Of a DNA stretch of 64,000 nucleotides, positions 28,725 through 36,803 are shown piece after piece. Within the stretch, counting starts at the first letter, position 1, and every line of letters begins with the position of its first letter. The stretch is from CAVXTF01 sp963701375 (GTDB lineage: Bacteria; Actinomycetota; Acidimicrobiia; Acidimicrobiales; CAVXTF01): contig CAVOZT010000004.1 of the NCBI GenBank assembly GCA_963701375.1, positions 1,240,001 to 1,304,000 of the forward strand, read 5' to 3'. A program made the translations under genes and the position numbers. Under the pieces are notes generated by a model. That model saw only the letters and a program-made list of their open reading frames with translations, was not told the DNA's origin and searched no databases.

Positions 28725-29775
28725 TTATGCACCCCGGGAAGGTCTCCGCGTGATGCGGATGAGCCGGGCGAAAGTCAGGAGCAGGGTCAGCTCGCCCAGG
28801 GCCAAACCGAACCACAAAAGCCCGTGCTGCCATCGGCTTATGGGCAACAGGGTTATCACCGCGCCGAGAGCCAGGGCTAAAGGCACGATCGTGCCGATAA
28901 CCAGCCGACGTGTCCGCGTTGTCGGGCGTGGCGGCAGTAGCACTGCCGGCACCCCTCCCTCCTCATCCACCGGTTCGTTTGTGTAGAAGGCCACCGCCGC
29001 GTGCCCGAGACGACGCATGGCACGGGCACTGGCAATCATCCAGATTGGAAGGCTCACCACGGGAACCACGAATGAGGCAACTTCGACTGTGGCCACGACA
29101 ACGTCGATCGGCGATGCAGCGCGGACCTTCCGAACGCTAAGGCCGATCATCGAAGGTAGCTGTCGCACCATTTCCCCGATCGTGCGCGCATCTGTGGCGA
29201 CCGGACAGCGTCGACGCGGGCCGCCCGGCGCCTTGAAGTGCGAGCGCCGCCTGCGCCACGGTTGGATAGCGACCCTGGATGACCAATATCTCGGCTGCAC
29301 GAACCGGCTCAGCGGGATCCCGGCCGAAGACCGCGGCGATTCGCAGCACGGCGGTCAGTTGCTCGACGTAAATCATGGCCATGGCCGGCAGGAGCCCAAC
29401 GTAAAACGTCGACCCGGTGATCAAACCTCCGCGGCGGGCCACAGAGGTCGATCGGCGAACCACGCGGCGCGCCATCTTGTCGGATGTCTCTGTCGGATGG
29501 CGATCGACGTTGCTTCGACGCCAGTGCTCGACATGCGGAATGAGCAGAGGGAGCGCGTAAAGGACGGACACCTCTGCGGCGTGGCGCGGATCGAGGCGCA
29601 GCGCCCTCCACATCGCCGCTGGTGGCGATTTTTCGTCGCGCTCGAGTTTGGCCACCGAGGCATAGTCTGCCGCGCCGCTGACCGTCAGCGTCGATTGCCT
29701 CTGTCCTGTCGGCTCAAGCTCTCGCCGTTTGGCCACAGCCGGGCGCGGAGCTCCAGTGCTGGGTAACGTCGGCAT
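28725..29775 (-). CDS. Conserved multi-pass membrane protein, frameshifted
   Basis: Not recognised by name. The first frame from 29775 gives about 180 residues with two hydrophobic regions (VSVLYALPLLIPHV and GLLPAMAMIYVEQLTAVL) and the strand RAAEILVIQGRYPTVAQAA. The second frame from about 29215 continues TDARTIGEMVRQLPSM and adds three membrane helices before a basic tail. Removing one base between 29205 and 29225 joins them into one protein of about 350 residues. The repeated R/K-rich helices between membrane parts suggest a cytoplasmic helical domain. It is divergent from the ABC exporter. Confidence 0.6.
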
Positions 29776-29814
29776 ATCGTGCGCGGTGGGCGAACAAGGC
29801 GTGTGGAGTCAACG

Positions 29815-30783
29815 ATGGGCGAGACGGCCGAAGCACAGGTGCTCGAAAGAACGAACGGCACCGACGACCTCGTGATCGATGTCGCGGACCTCCACATGCG
29901 CTACGGGTCTGTGGAGGCGGTACGGGGCATCGACCTCCAGGTGCGACGGGGCGAGATATTCGCGTTTCTCGGGCCCAACGGGGCCGGCAAGACCACGACG
30001 GTGGAGATTCTCGAGGGCTACCGTAAGCGCAGCGGAGGAACCGTGCGGGTGCTCGGGCAGGATCCTGAGCACGCGGGGTCGGACTCGGCGGGCGCGGATA
30101 GGCGTGGTGCTCCAAGAGTCCGAACCCGAACACGATCTGACGGTCTCCGAGTGCCTCGCGCTCTATGCCGGGTATTACGCAACTCCCCGTGATGTCAAGG
30201 AGACCCTTGCCCTCGTAGACCTGTCGAAGCGGTCCGACGCCGTGGCCAGCCGGCTGTCTGGCGGCCAGCGTCGCCGCCTCGACGTCGCGCTGGCGCTCAT
30301 CGGAGATCCTGAGCTGTTGTTTCTCGACGAGCCGACGACAGGATTCGACCCCTCGGCCCGACGCGCAGCCTGGGACATGATCTCGGGTCTTCGATCGCTC
30401 GGCGTGACCGTGTTCCTTACGACGCATTTCATGGATGAGGCCGAGCATCTGGCCGACCGCCTGATGGTGCTGGCCGACGGCCGGATCGTCGCCGAGGGTT
30501 CGCCGGGAACGATCGGTGGGCGCGAGCGAGCCGCGGCCGAGATCCGGTTCACTCTTCCGGCCGGCGTCGCCGCAGCTGATTTGCCCGAGGTGGTCCGGAC
30601 CGCTCTGGGTGATCACGACGGCGACCGAGTGCTCCTTCGAGCCGAGTCCCCGATCTTGGTTCTCGAACCTCTCATCGCCTGGGCCCGCGGCGAGGTTGCG
30701 AACTGATCGACCTCGACGTTCGGCGGCCCAGCTTGGAGGACGTCTACCTGGCACTGACGGCAACTCGGAACGAGCCAGCCTGA
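29815..30783 (+). CDS. ABC-2 type exporter ATP-binding protein, frameshifted twice
   Basis: About 322 residues, DrrA-like. The first frame has the Walker A GPNGAGKTTTVEIL. After a break near 30080-30090 the next frame carries RIGVVLQESEPEHDLTV (Q-loop), the signature LSGGQRRRLDVALAL and Walker B ELLFLDEPTTGFDP. A second break near 30702 is needed to reach DLDVRRPSLEDVYLALT, the expected C-terminal end, with the stop at 30781-30783. The ATG of the permease follows one base later. Powers export of a drug, lipid or peptide; the substrate is unknown. Confidence 0.85.
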
Positions 30784-30784
30784 G

Positions 30785-31611
30785 ATGGCGTCACCGTCGA
30801 GCGCCATCCAGGCAAGACAAGGGCGCGCCGGAGGCGCGGTGGTGCGTCAGTCGCTGCACCAGTTCCGCTACGACCTGTTGGCATTCGCCCGCAACGGGCA
30901 GTCACGCTTCTTCACCCTGGCGCTTCCAGTCATCTTCCTCGTGATCTTCGCCTCGGTTTTCGGAGCTGGCAACGAGCTCAAGGTCACCGGCGGATCCATA
31001 CCGACGTCGGTGTTCTACGTCCCGGGAATCATCACCTTGGGGATAATCGCTGCCTCATTCATGAACTTGGTCATTTCGGTGACCTCGCAACGCGAGTCGG
31101 GCGTCTTGAAGCGAAGGCGGGCGACTCCGGTCCCCGCGTCGGCGATCATCGCTGGGCGTGCGCTGACGGCTACCGTCGCGGCGCTTTTCATCACAGCAGT
31201 CCTTCTCGTGATCGGGTGGATCTTCTTCAAGGCACACGTCCCTGCCCATACGGCACCGGCACTCGTCGTCACCGTCGTCATCGGCACCCTGTCGTTCTGC
31301 TGCATGGGGTTCGCTGTGGCATCGCTCATCAAGAACCAGGACGCCGCCCAGCCAATTACCCAGTCGGTGATGTTGCCTCTTTACTTCATCTCGGGTGTTT
31401 TCATCCCAACGTCTCAGCTACCTCACTGGTTGCTACACGTTGCGGACGTGTTCCCGGTCCGTCATCTCGCAGCGGCGCTGCTCAACGCGTACAACCCCCA
31501 CACTTCTGGGACAGGGTTCGCGCTGAGCGACCTCTTGATCGTCGTCGCCTGGGGAGCAGCCGGCTCATCATCGCGTTGAGGAGGTTCAGCTGGGTCCCGC
31601 TGGGACGATGA
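30785..31611 (+). CDS. ABC-2 type exporter permease, frameshifted near the end
   Basis: About 275 residues with six hydrophobic helices of the ABC-2 permease fold. YVPGIITLGIIAASF and the conserved ESGVLKRRRATPVP loop between helices 2 and 3 are typical, as is VMLPLYFISGVFIP before helix 5. The long frame stops at 31579 within AWGAAG, but the next frame supplies LIIALRRFSWVPL and a stop at 31609-31611, the normal family ending. One base is probably missing near 31560. Starts one base after the ATPase stop, so the two are translationally coupled. Confidence 0.85.
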
Positions 31612-31648
31612 CCATCGAGTACAGGAATTATCACCGGAAGGAGCATGT

Positions 31649-31825
31649 ATGGGTAGGGAGGTCGAGACACAGAAGGGGAAGTGTGAAACACACGGGACCG
31701 TTGGAGCGACCCGGGACATCCCGACGATCACCTTCCCCTGGATCGTGAACGCCGTTCGGCGGTCACTGGCGAAGCGAAAGCCGTTCATGTGCCCGGAGTG
31801 TGGAGAACCCGTCGAGGCCGTTTGA
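31649..31825 (+). CDS. Zinc-ribbon microprotein (58 aa)
   Basis: A short frame with an AAGGAG ribosome site 5 bases before ATG 31649. The product has KCETHG near residue 12 and CPECGEPVEAV at the C-terminus. Three Cys and one His could bind zinc, with a hydrophobic and basic middle IPTITFPWIVNAVRRSLAKR. It lies 37 bases after the exporter permease in the same direction and is probably in the same transcript. I do not recognise a family. A further small frame of 46 codons starts at a TTG overlapping its stop (31822-31962). Confidence 0.6.
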   Translation: MGREVETQKGKCETHGTVGATRDIPTITFPWIVNAVRRSLAKRKPFMCPECGEPVEAV

Positions 31826-32021
31826 TCAAGGCGGCGCCGGTTCTGCCGGTGTCCATCTACCCCGCGTTTTGGGACGACGCGAGGCGATTCTCGGACCTCA
31901 ATAAGACTGCCGCGCTTCGCTATCCGACGACGTTGTCACGTTTGCACGCTGGTTCGTATTGAGGAGGATCCGAGCGGCGTCGTGAATACAGAGGCCAGAC
32001 GATCAAAATGAGCGGAAGCTC

Positions 32022-32037
32022 TCGTCAGATTTGACGA
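32022..32037. promoter_or_regulatory. Palindrome upstream of secreted protein gene
   Basis: TCGTCAGATTTGACGA is a perfect 6-bp inverted repeat with a 4-base spacer, located 127 bases before the ATG at 32164. It overlaps a TTGACG that could act as a -35 box. A repressor or activator site is inferred. Apart from this and the small frame ending at 31962, the gap 31826-32163 shows nothing recognisable. Confidence 0.35.
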
Positions 32038-32163
32038 TACCCAATCGCAACAGCCCATGTTACGGTCGGCTTATCTTTGAGTAACTGCAATCAAATAGAT
32101 CGCATAGGTGAACAACTCAACGAGGATAGGGCGTAAGGAAAAAGAGACGAAAGGGTCAACAGC

Positions 32164-33033
32164 ATGCATTCACTAGGCAAGCTCTTCGTCGCGGCGGCAA
32201 TAGCGGCTGCGTCAACATTAGCCATCACAGGTGCAGCAGCAGCATCGGCTGCCCCGTTCCCTTCTTATACCTGCACCGGAACGGCAAAGGCTCCAGGAGT
32301 CATTCCTCCCGGTGTCTACTCTCAGTTGAACATGCCGAGGGCGTCGGCGTGCGCAATCACGGGACCGGGGTCCGTGACGGTGCACAGCGATCTAATGCTC
32401 CGCGAAGGGGCCGCGATGGAGGTGACGGGAGGAAGCCTGCTGGTCAACGGCAACATGATCGTGGGTTACAACGCCGTGTTCTATTCAGCCATCACCGAGA
32501 AGGCACCCGTGGATATTCTGGGAAGCTTGACAGTCCGCGGCGGCGGGGCGTTCTATCTCGGAAAAGAGAAGCCCTACAAGCCGGTGTTCGCAACGATTCA
32601 AGGTTCTGTCACAGCCGAGCAAGCGTCAGCGGTAGTGATCCAGAACACGCTCATCGCAGGATCGGTGACAGTGGCTGGCGGCGGGGGACCAGGAAACATG
32701 CTGCTTCCACCGGGCTCCAACTACACCGACTTCGAGGATGACCAGATTCTGGGTTCGGTTAGCGAGGTCTCATACGGAGGGATCTGGGCGGGGGTGATCC
32801 GCAGCAACATCCATGGATCGCTGATATTCGCTGATAACAACGAAGCTCATATCGACGAGTACGACATTGGATCTAACAACATTCACAGCTTCGCGTTCTG
32901 CGATGACAACGTCCCCGCACCGAATGAAGGTCACAGCAAGGGATCACCAAGCATCGTGCAAGGTCCAACCTTCGGTGACCAGGCAGCCACCTGCACCGGC
33001 GTAAAGGGCGGAAGTACTGGCCCGCCAGTTTGA
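32164..33033 (+). CDS. Secreted beta-rich protein of unknown function
   Basis: A 289-residue exported protein. The signal peptide runs to about ASAAP (residues 1-31). The mature part has repeated short beta segments such as GSVTVHSDLMLREG, GGSLLVNGNMIVG, DILGSLTVRGGGAFYLG and GSVTVAGGG, spaced about 20-25 residues, as expected for a right-handed beta-solenoid. It contains four Cys, two near the N-terminus and two near the C-terminus, that could form disulfides. No catalytic motif is seen. It ends within a short tandem repeat. May be an adhesin-like or polymer-binding surface protein. Confidence 0.72.
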   Translation: MHSLGKLFVAAAIAAASTLAITGAAAASAAPFPSYTCTGTAKAPGVIPPGVYSQLNMPRASACAITGPGSVTVHSDLMLREGAAMEVTGGSLLVNGNMIVGYNAVFYSAITEKAPVDILGSLTVRGGGAFYLGKEKPYKPVFATIQGSVTAEQASAVVIQNTLIAGSVTVAGGGGPGNMLLPPGSNYTDFEDDQILGSVSEVSYGGIWAGVIRSNIHGSLIFADNNEAHIDEYDIGSNNIHSFAFCDDNVPAPNEGHSKGSPSIVQGPTFGDQAATCTGVKGGSTGPPV

Positions 33034-33048
33034 GCCAGTTTGAGCCAG
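33024..33048. repeat. 10-bp tandem repeat spanning a stop codon
   Basis: The unit GCCAGTTTGA occurs twice plus a partial copy. The first copy contains the TGA stop of the secreted protein gene, so the repeat duplicates the stop context. Confidence 0.7.
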
Positions 33049-33325
33049 CGTTCGACATCCCGACGTTCAGTCGGTGACTTCACCAACGTTGACCTGAAAG
33101 GCCAGAATTACAACGCACGGCAAGGAGCGAAGGAGGCGGAGTAGTCCGCCTCCTTCACGCGTCCACCGATGCTCATGACTGGCTGCCTGAGGATCGCGAG
33201 GGTCGTCGTCGGTGCTGGAACGTGTTCACGCGTACGGCTGCGCATCGTGTAGCGGGTCTCGCTCGGGCAATCGTGATTGTCCCGTGATGTAGTCTGGATT
33301 GGCGGGGCGGAATCAGGAGGCAAAA

Positions 33326-33970
33326 GTGCGTAAAGGCGGATTCACACTCGTCATTTTCATGGCGATCGTGGCTGGCTGCTCGAGCGGGGGAGGGACCTTG
33401 CCTGGAAATGGAGGTGGCAGCGTCTCGCCTGGGCACAGCAATCCCAAGGCCGCCGTGGAAGGGTTTCTGACGGCGCTCCAGACGGGTAACGGGGGCAGCT
33501 CCTGGTGCGCGTACGTCAATCCGTCGGATCAACAGCAGTGCACAACTGGAACTGCCCAGGTTCACATAACCATCAGTGGGAACTTCTCGATCGGAAATGA
33601 AGTCATTCAGGGAACGCATGCTCTCGTAGCGGTGACGGGCAACAACCTCTGCGCTCACGACGAAGAGCAATCAACGACGACTATCTCGTGCTCGAGCAAC
33701 TCCAATCCCAATGCCGGGCTGCCCCCAGCCGCCGGGACTTTCAGTCAAGCCTACGCGGCGGCTATCAACACCAACGGCTCGACTACGGCCCCGTGTGTCG
33801 AGGTGAACGGAAACTGGTACATCGATATCAGCAGTCTGGGGGGCACCAGCTCGTCCACGACGACTCCGACCACCACACCACCAACGACGACTCCAGCTAC
33901 GTCCGCGACCACGACACCGACTACGACGCCTTCACCTGCGACCACGACAGCGACGACGGTGGTTCCCTGA
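33326..33970 (+). CDS. Lipoprotein with Thr/Pro-rich C-terminal tail
   Basis: A 214-residue predicted lipoprotein. The GTG at 33326 has AGGAGG 5 bases upstream. The signal sequence ends in a lipobox IVAGC, giving a lipidated Cys at about residue 18. The folded part (about 45-165) has a helix NPKAAVEGFLTALQTG typical of small NTF2-like lipoproteins and three further Cys. The last 45 residues are almost only Thr, Pro, Ser and Ala (TTTPTTTPPTTTPAT), a likely cell-wall spacer or glycosylated tail. The stop is followed directly by the kinase gene. Confidence 0.75.
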   Translation: MRKGGFTLVIFMAIVAGCSSGGGTLPGNGGGSVSPGHSNPKAAVEGFLTALQTGNGGSSWCAYVNPSDQQQCTTGTAQVHITISGNFSIGNEVIQGTHALVAVTGNNLCAHDEEQSTTTISCSSNSNPNAGLPPAAGTFSQAYAAAINTNGSTTAPCVEVNGNWYIDISSLGGTSSSTTTPTTTPPTTTPATSATTTPTTTPSPATTTATTVVP

Positions 33971-34548
33971 GCAGTTCAGTTGAGGCACCGATTGTCATCA
34001 TCACAGGACCGCCTGGAGCGGGGAAGACGACCGTGGCGCGCCTCGTGGCTGACCGGTTCGAGCAAGCTGTCTACCTCGAATCCGACTGGTTTTGGACCAC
34101 CGTCGTCAAAGGGTTGATTCCTCCATGGCAGCCTGAGGCGGAACGTCAAAATCGTGTCATCGTTCGATCGTTTGCCGTTGCGGCGGCGGCAATGGCGGAG
34201 GGCGGCTACCCGGTAGTCCTGGACGGAATCGTCGGACCATGGAACCTCGACATCGTCATGTCTGAGTTCGACTCACGTCGCACGACGTTTCACTATGTGG
34301 TTCTTCGCCCATCGCGGGACGTTGCGCTTAGTCGAGCCACCTCGCGGATTGATGAGGAGCGGGTTCAGGGGCACCCGGCTCTGACCGACAAGGGCCCGAT
34401 CCTTCACATGTGGGAGCAGTTCTCGAATCTGGGACAGTACGAGGACAGGGTGATCGACAACAGCGACCTCGACCCCGAAACGACCGCATCGCTCATCTGG
34501 AACAGAATCTCGGGTGGGTTGGAAAACTGTTCAAAGGCTGACTCGTAG
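33967..34548 (+). CDS. P-loop kinase-like NTPase
   Basis: About 190 residues of the AAA_33/zeta-toxin-like small-molecule kinase type. The Walker A motif IITGPPGAGKTTVARLV is at the N-terminus, then ESDWFWTTVVKG, and a later helix DVALSRATSRIDEERVQGH typical of kinase lids. Substrate could be a nucleoside, antibiotic or sugar; not decided. The start codon is unclear: no ATG or GTG precedes the Walker motif within the gene-free part, so CTG 33967, overlapping the lipoprotein stop, or an ATT later, would be needed, or a base is missing. Overlap suggests coupled translation. Confidence 0.7.
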   Translation: MSSSVEAPIVIITGPPGAGKTTVARLVADRFEQAVYLESDWFWTTVVKGLIPPWQPEAERQNRVIVRSFAVAAAAMAEGGYPVVLDGIVGPWNLDIVMSEFDSRRTTFHYVVLRPSRDVALSRATSRIDEERVQGHPALTDKGPILHMWEQFSNLGQYEDRVIDNSDLDPETTASLIWNRISGGLENCSKADS

Positions 34549-34564
34549 CCCTCAGGCAGTTACC

Positions 34565-34936
34565 TCAGGGCATTGGCCGAAGATCCGGATCGATAAAGCT
34601 GGACCGGGCGCGCGAAGATCGAAGCAGGGCTTCGGAGTAGTGCTTTTCAGGCGCTTGCTTGTCCAGGAGCACTGGGTAGCGCTCGATGTGGGCTGCAAAG
34701 TCGGTGCAACAGTCCTCGGGCGAGCGGGTGTGAGCAACCAACTTGACCCAGAACTTGGTCAACGTCTCGTGATAACGACCTGGCGCTTTTATTTCGGCGA
34801 AAGCGCGAATCTCGTCGCGGACCGCGGCCGCGGCCGTCTCAACAGGCAGCTCACCTAGTACGGTCCAGGCGAACTTCACGTGCTGGCGATGGTCGAACAC
34901 GGGCTGTTCCCACGGGCCTTCTGGATGAGGCATCAC
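34565..34936 (-). CDS. Conserved hypothetical protein
   Basis: A 123-residue mostly helical protein of a conserved uncharacterised family. The order HRQHVKFAWTVLGELP, then PGRYHETLTKFWVKLVAH, then RYPVLLDKQAPEKHYSEALL and a closing FIDPDLRPMP is characteristic. The conserved His in HRQHV, YHETLT and VAH could bind metal. It ends convergent with the kinase gene and is followed upstream by the Ni/Co transporter. Confidence 0.75.
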   Translation of the reverse strand: MMPHPEGPWEQPVFDHRQHVKFAWTVLGELPVETAAAAVRDEIRAFAEIKAPGRYHETLTKFWVKLVAHTRSPEDCCTDFAAHIERYPVLLDKQAPEKHYSEALLRSSRARSSFIDPDLRPMP

Positions 34937-34952
34937 AAAGGCTATCTCCGGC

Positions 34953-36068
34953 TCACGACCTTGGAGTGCCCGGTACGTCCCCCGCAGTTGACCAACGATT
35001 CTCGAGTTTCGCGAGTTTCCAGTACGAGATGGCCACTACCCAAACCACCACGAACAAGCCGGCGATGACGAACCCGGCACGGTTGATATCGAAATTCGCC
35101 ACGAACGACCAGAATGGTCCGCGAAGGTGGACTCTGGATGTGAGCACGCCGAGAACCTCGATCGTCCCGATCAAGAATGCTGCCGCGATCGACAGTCCGG
35201 TGATGACGATGTTGTAGTACACCTTGCGCACAGGTCGGGCGAAAGCCCAGCCGTATGCGAAGTTCATGAAGAACCCGTCCAGGGTGTCGAAGAAGGTCAA
35301 TCCGCCAGAGAAGAGAAGCGGCAGGGTCAGCACCGCATACCACGGCAGGCCCGACGTTGCGGCGTACGCGGTCGCTGCGAGGAGGACAACCTCGGTCGCG
35401 GTGTCGAAGCCGATCCCGAATACCAGGCCGACGAAGAACAGTTGCCAGGTGTGGTTTATCGATCGCATGAACCGTCCGAAGAACCTCCACATGAGTCCGC
35501 GGGCCTGGAGCTGACGTTCCAGCTCTGCTTCGCTGTATGTGCCACGCCGCATGTCGCGAAAAACCTTGGCGATCCCGGCGAGCACCACGAGGTTCAGCGC
35601 AGCGATCAGGTACAGGAAGGAGGCTGACACTAAAGTGCCGATCGTTCCGCCCAGAGTCTCGAAGGTGGAATGCGGATCGACCACCGCACCGAACACCGCT
35701 CTGGCACCCAAGGTGACACCGACTCCGACAGCGACGACGACCGTCGAGTGGCCCAGTGAGAAGAAGAACCCGGTTCCGAGCGGACGCTTCCCATCGTTCA
35801 AGAGCTTGCGCGTCGTGTTGTCGATCGCAGATATGTGGTCGGCGTCGAAGGCATGGCGGGTCCCTAGCGTCCACGCCGTGAAGGCCACGCCGAGGCCAAC
35901 TCCGAGGTTGGCGTAGTGGAAGTGGCGAGGAAGAACCGTCAACACGAAGATCGCCCAACCAAATGCGTTCAAAGCCACGACCGATGCCAGCATGAGCGAG
36001 AACCGGAACCACTCTTGCGGTGATAGCGCGTCTGCAATCGACCGCAGCCGCTGTTTGCTGCGCTGCAT
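34953..36068 (-). CDS. NiCoT-family nickel/cobalt transporter, B12-riboswitch controlled
   Basis: A 371-residue membrane permease with about eight helices. The NiCoT signature HAFDADHISAIDN lies in helix 2, followed by FFFSLGHSTVVV, and GFDTATEVVLLAAT in a later helix. It imports Ni2+ or Co2+ with high affinity. The chosen ATG at 36068 has GGAGG at about 8 bases; the frame runs further to 36215 through the riboswitch and is not coding there. Because the upstream RNA is a cobalamin riboswitch, cobalt for B12 synthesis is the more likely substrate. Confidence 0.9.
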   Translation of the reverse strand: MQRSKQRLRSIADALSPQEWFRFSLMLASVVALNAFGWAIFVLTVLPRHFHYANLGVGLGVAFTAWTLGTRHAFDADHISAIDNTTRKLLNDGKRPLGTGFFFSLGHSTVVVAVGVGVTLGARAVFGAVVDPHSTFETLGGTIGTLVSASFLYLIAALNLVVLAGIAKVFRDMRRGTYSEAELERQLQARGLMWRFFGRFMRSINHTWQLFFVGLVFGIGFDTATEVVLLAATAYAATSGLPWYAVLTLPLLFSGGLTFFDTLDGFFMNFAYGWAFARPVRKVYYNIVITGLSIAAAFLIGTIEVLGVLTSRVHLRGPFWSFVANFDINRAGFVIAGLFVVVWVVAISYWKLAKLENRWSTAGDVPGTPRS

Positions 36069-36154
36069 CCCGTTCATCCTCCACATGATCGGAGGAGGAA
36101 GAGTGTCCTTGCGGATCCCTTGAACGGGCCGCGCGAACTGCCCTTGCTCCGAGG

Positions 36155-36285
36155 ACTTGTGTTCGTCGACACGCCGGGCCAGGCGACCGGACTCGTCCCC
36201 GTAAAGGGGCTTCACCGTTGCGGGACAGCGCCGGGTTCTAACCGGACTTCGCTGGCTTGGATGTCACCTCAGGCGAGAAACCTGG
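36155..36285 (-). promoter_or_regulatory. Cobalamin riboswitch
   Basis: On the minus strand, upstream of the NiCoT gene, the leader contains the B12-box-like core GCTGTCCCGCAACGGTGA (about 36211-36228) preceded by the AAGTCCGG/ACCCGG arm and followed by a GCCCC/GGGG hairpin and AGTCCGGTCGCCTGGCC. Order and spacing match the cobalamin riboswitch consensus (CCCGCAACUGU...AGYCAGGAGACCUGCC). Outer boundaries are approximate. Binding of cobalamin would lower transporter expression. Confidence 0.82.
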
Positions 36286-36353
36286 AGCGGAACGAACGTA
36301 CGGCAGCGACGTTCACCTAGTCAAGGCTGATCGCGCAGTGCTTCTGGAGTCGG

Positions 36354-36740
36354 TTACCCGCGTCCTGACCAGGGCTTCCCCGGCCAGAACGGCCACTCCT
36401 CGAACGAGGTGCACAGCCCCTTCTCGTCGAACTGGACCACCCACAGGTCGCGATACTCCTGTCTGACCGGCTCGCCGTAGAACACCTGGGCACGAACGAC
36501 CGCAGTGTCGCCTTCGACGGCTACGACTTCGGTCTCGAGCGTGAACACCTCGTCGTGACCTTCGCGCTCGGCCTCCCACATCTGCGCGATTTCACCGAGG
36601 CCGGTAATGGGACCGGCGTAAGGCGAGTGCAAGTATTGCGCACTCTCAGCGAAGAGCGTTCCGAGGGCGTCGGTGCCCGGCGTCCGCCAGGCGGCCTCGT
36701 AGCCTGCGACCCAACGCTTCACGTCCGCTCGACTCCGCAC
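36354..36740 (-). CDS. SnoaL-like/NTF2-fold protein
   Basis: A 128-residue alpha+beta barrel protein. The helix DVKRWVAGYEAAWRTPGTDAL, the strand YLHSPYAGPITGLGEIAQMW and the late FYGEPVRQEYRDLWVVQFDEKGLC are typical of small NTF2-like proteins. Family members are isomerases, hydrolases or ligand-binding proteins; catalytic residues cannot be set here. Transcribed from beyond the riboswitch in the same direction. Confidence 0.8.
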   Translation of the reverse strand: MRSRADVKRWVAGYEAAWRTPGTDALGTLFAESAQYLHSPYAGPITGLGEIAQMWEAEREGHDEVFTLETEVVAVEGDTAVVRAQVFYGEPVRQEYRDLWVVQFDEKGLCTSFEEWPFWPGKPWSGRG

Positions 36741-36803
36741 TGGCCCATTCTGTCCGAGGGTGGGTAGCAGCGTGGCAGGGGCCCGACGACCGTCCCCGTT
36801 TGC

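Noticed and set aside
29714..30763. 349-codon frame on the minus strand opposite the ABC ATPase
   Set aside because: Arg/Pro/Ser-rich, no motif, and opposes a conserved ATPase.
34942..36084. 380-codon frame overlapping the NiCoT gene on the same strand
   Set aside because: It is out of frame with the NiCoT signature HAFDADH and reads as low-quality Arg/His-rich sequence.
36069..36215. N-terminal extension of the NiCoT gene
   Set aside because: It runs through the cobalamin riboswitch; the ATG at 36068 has its own ribosome site.
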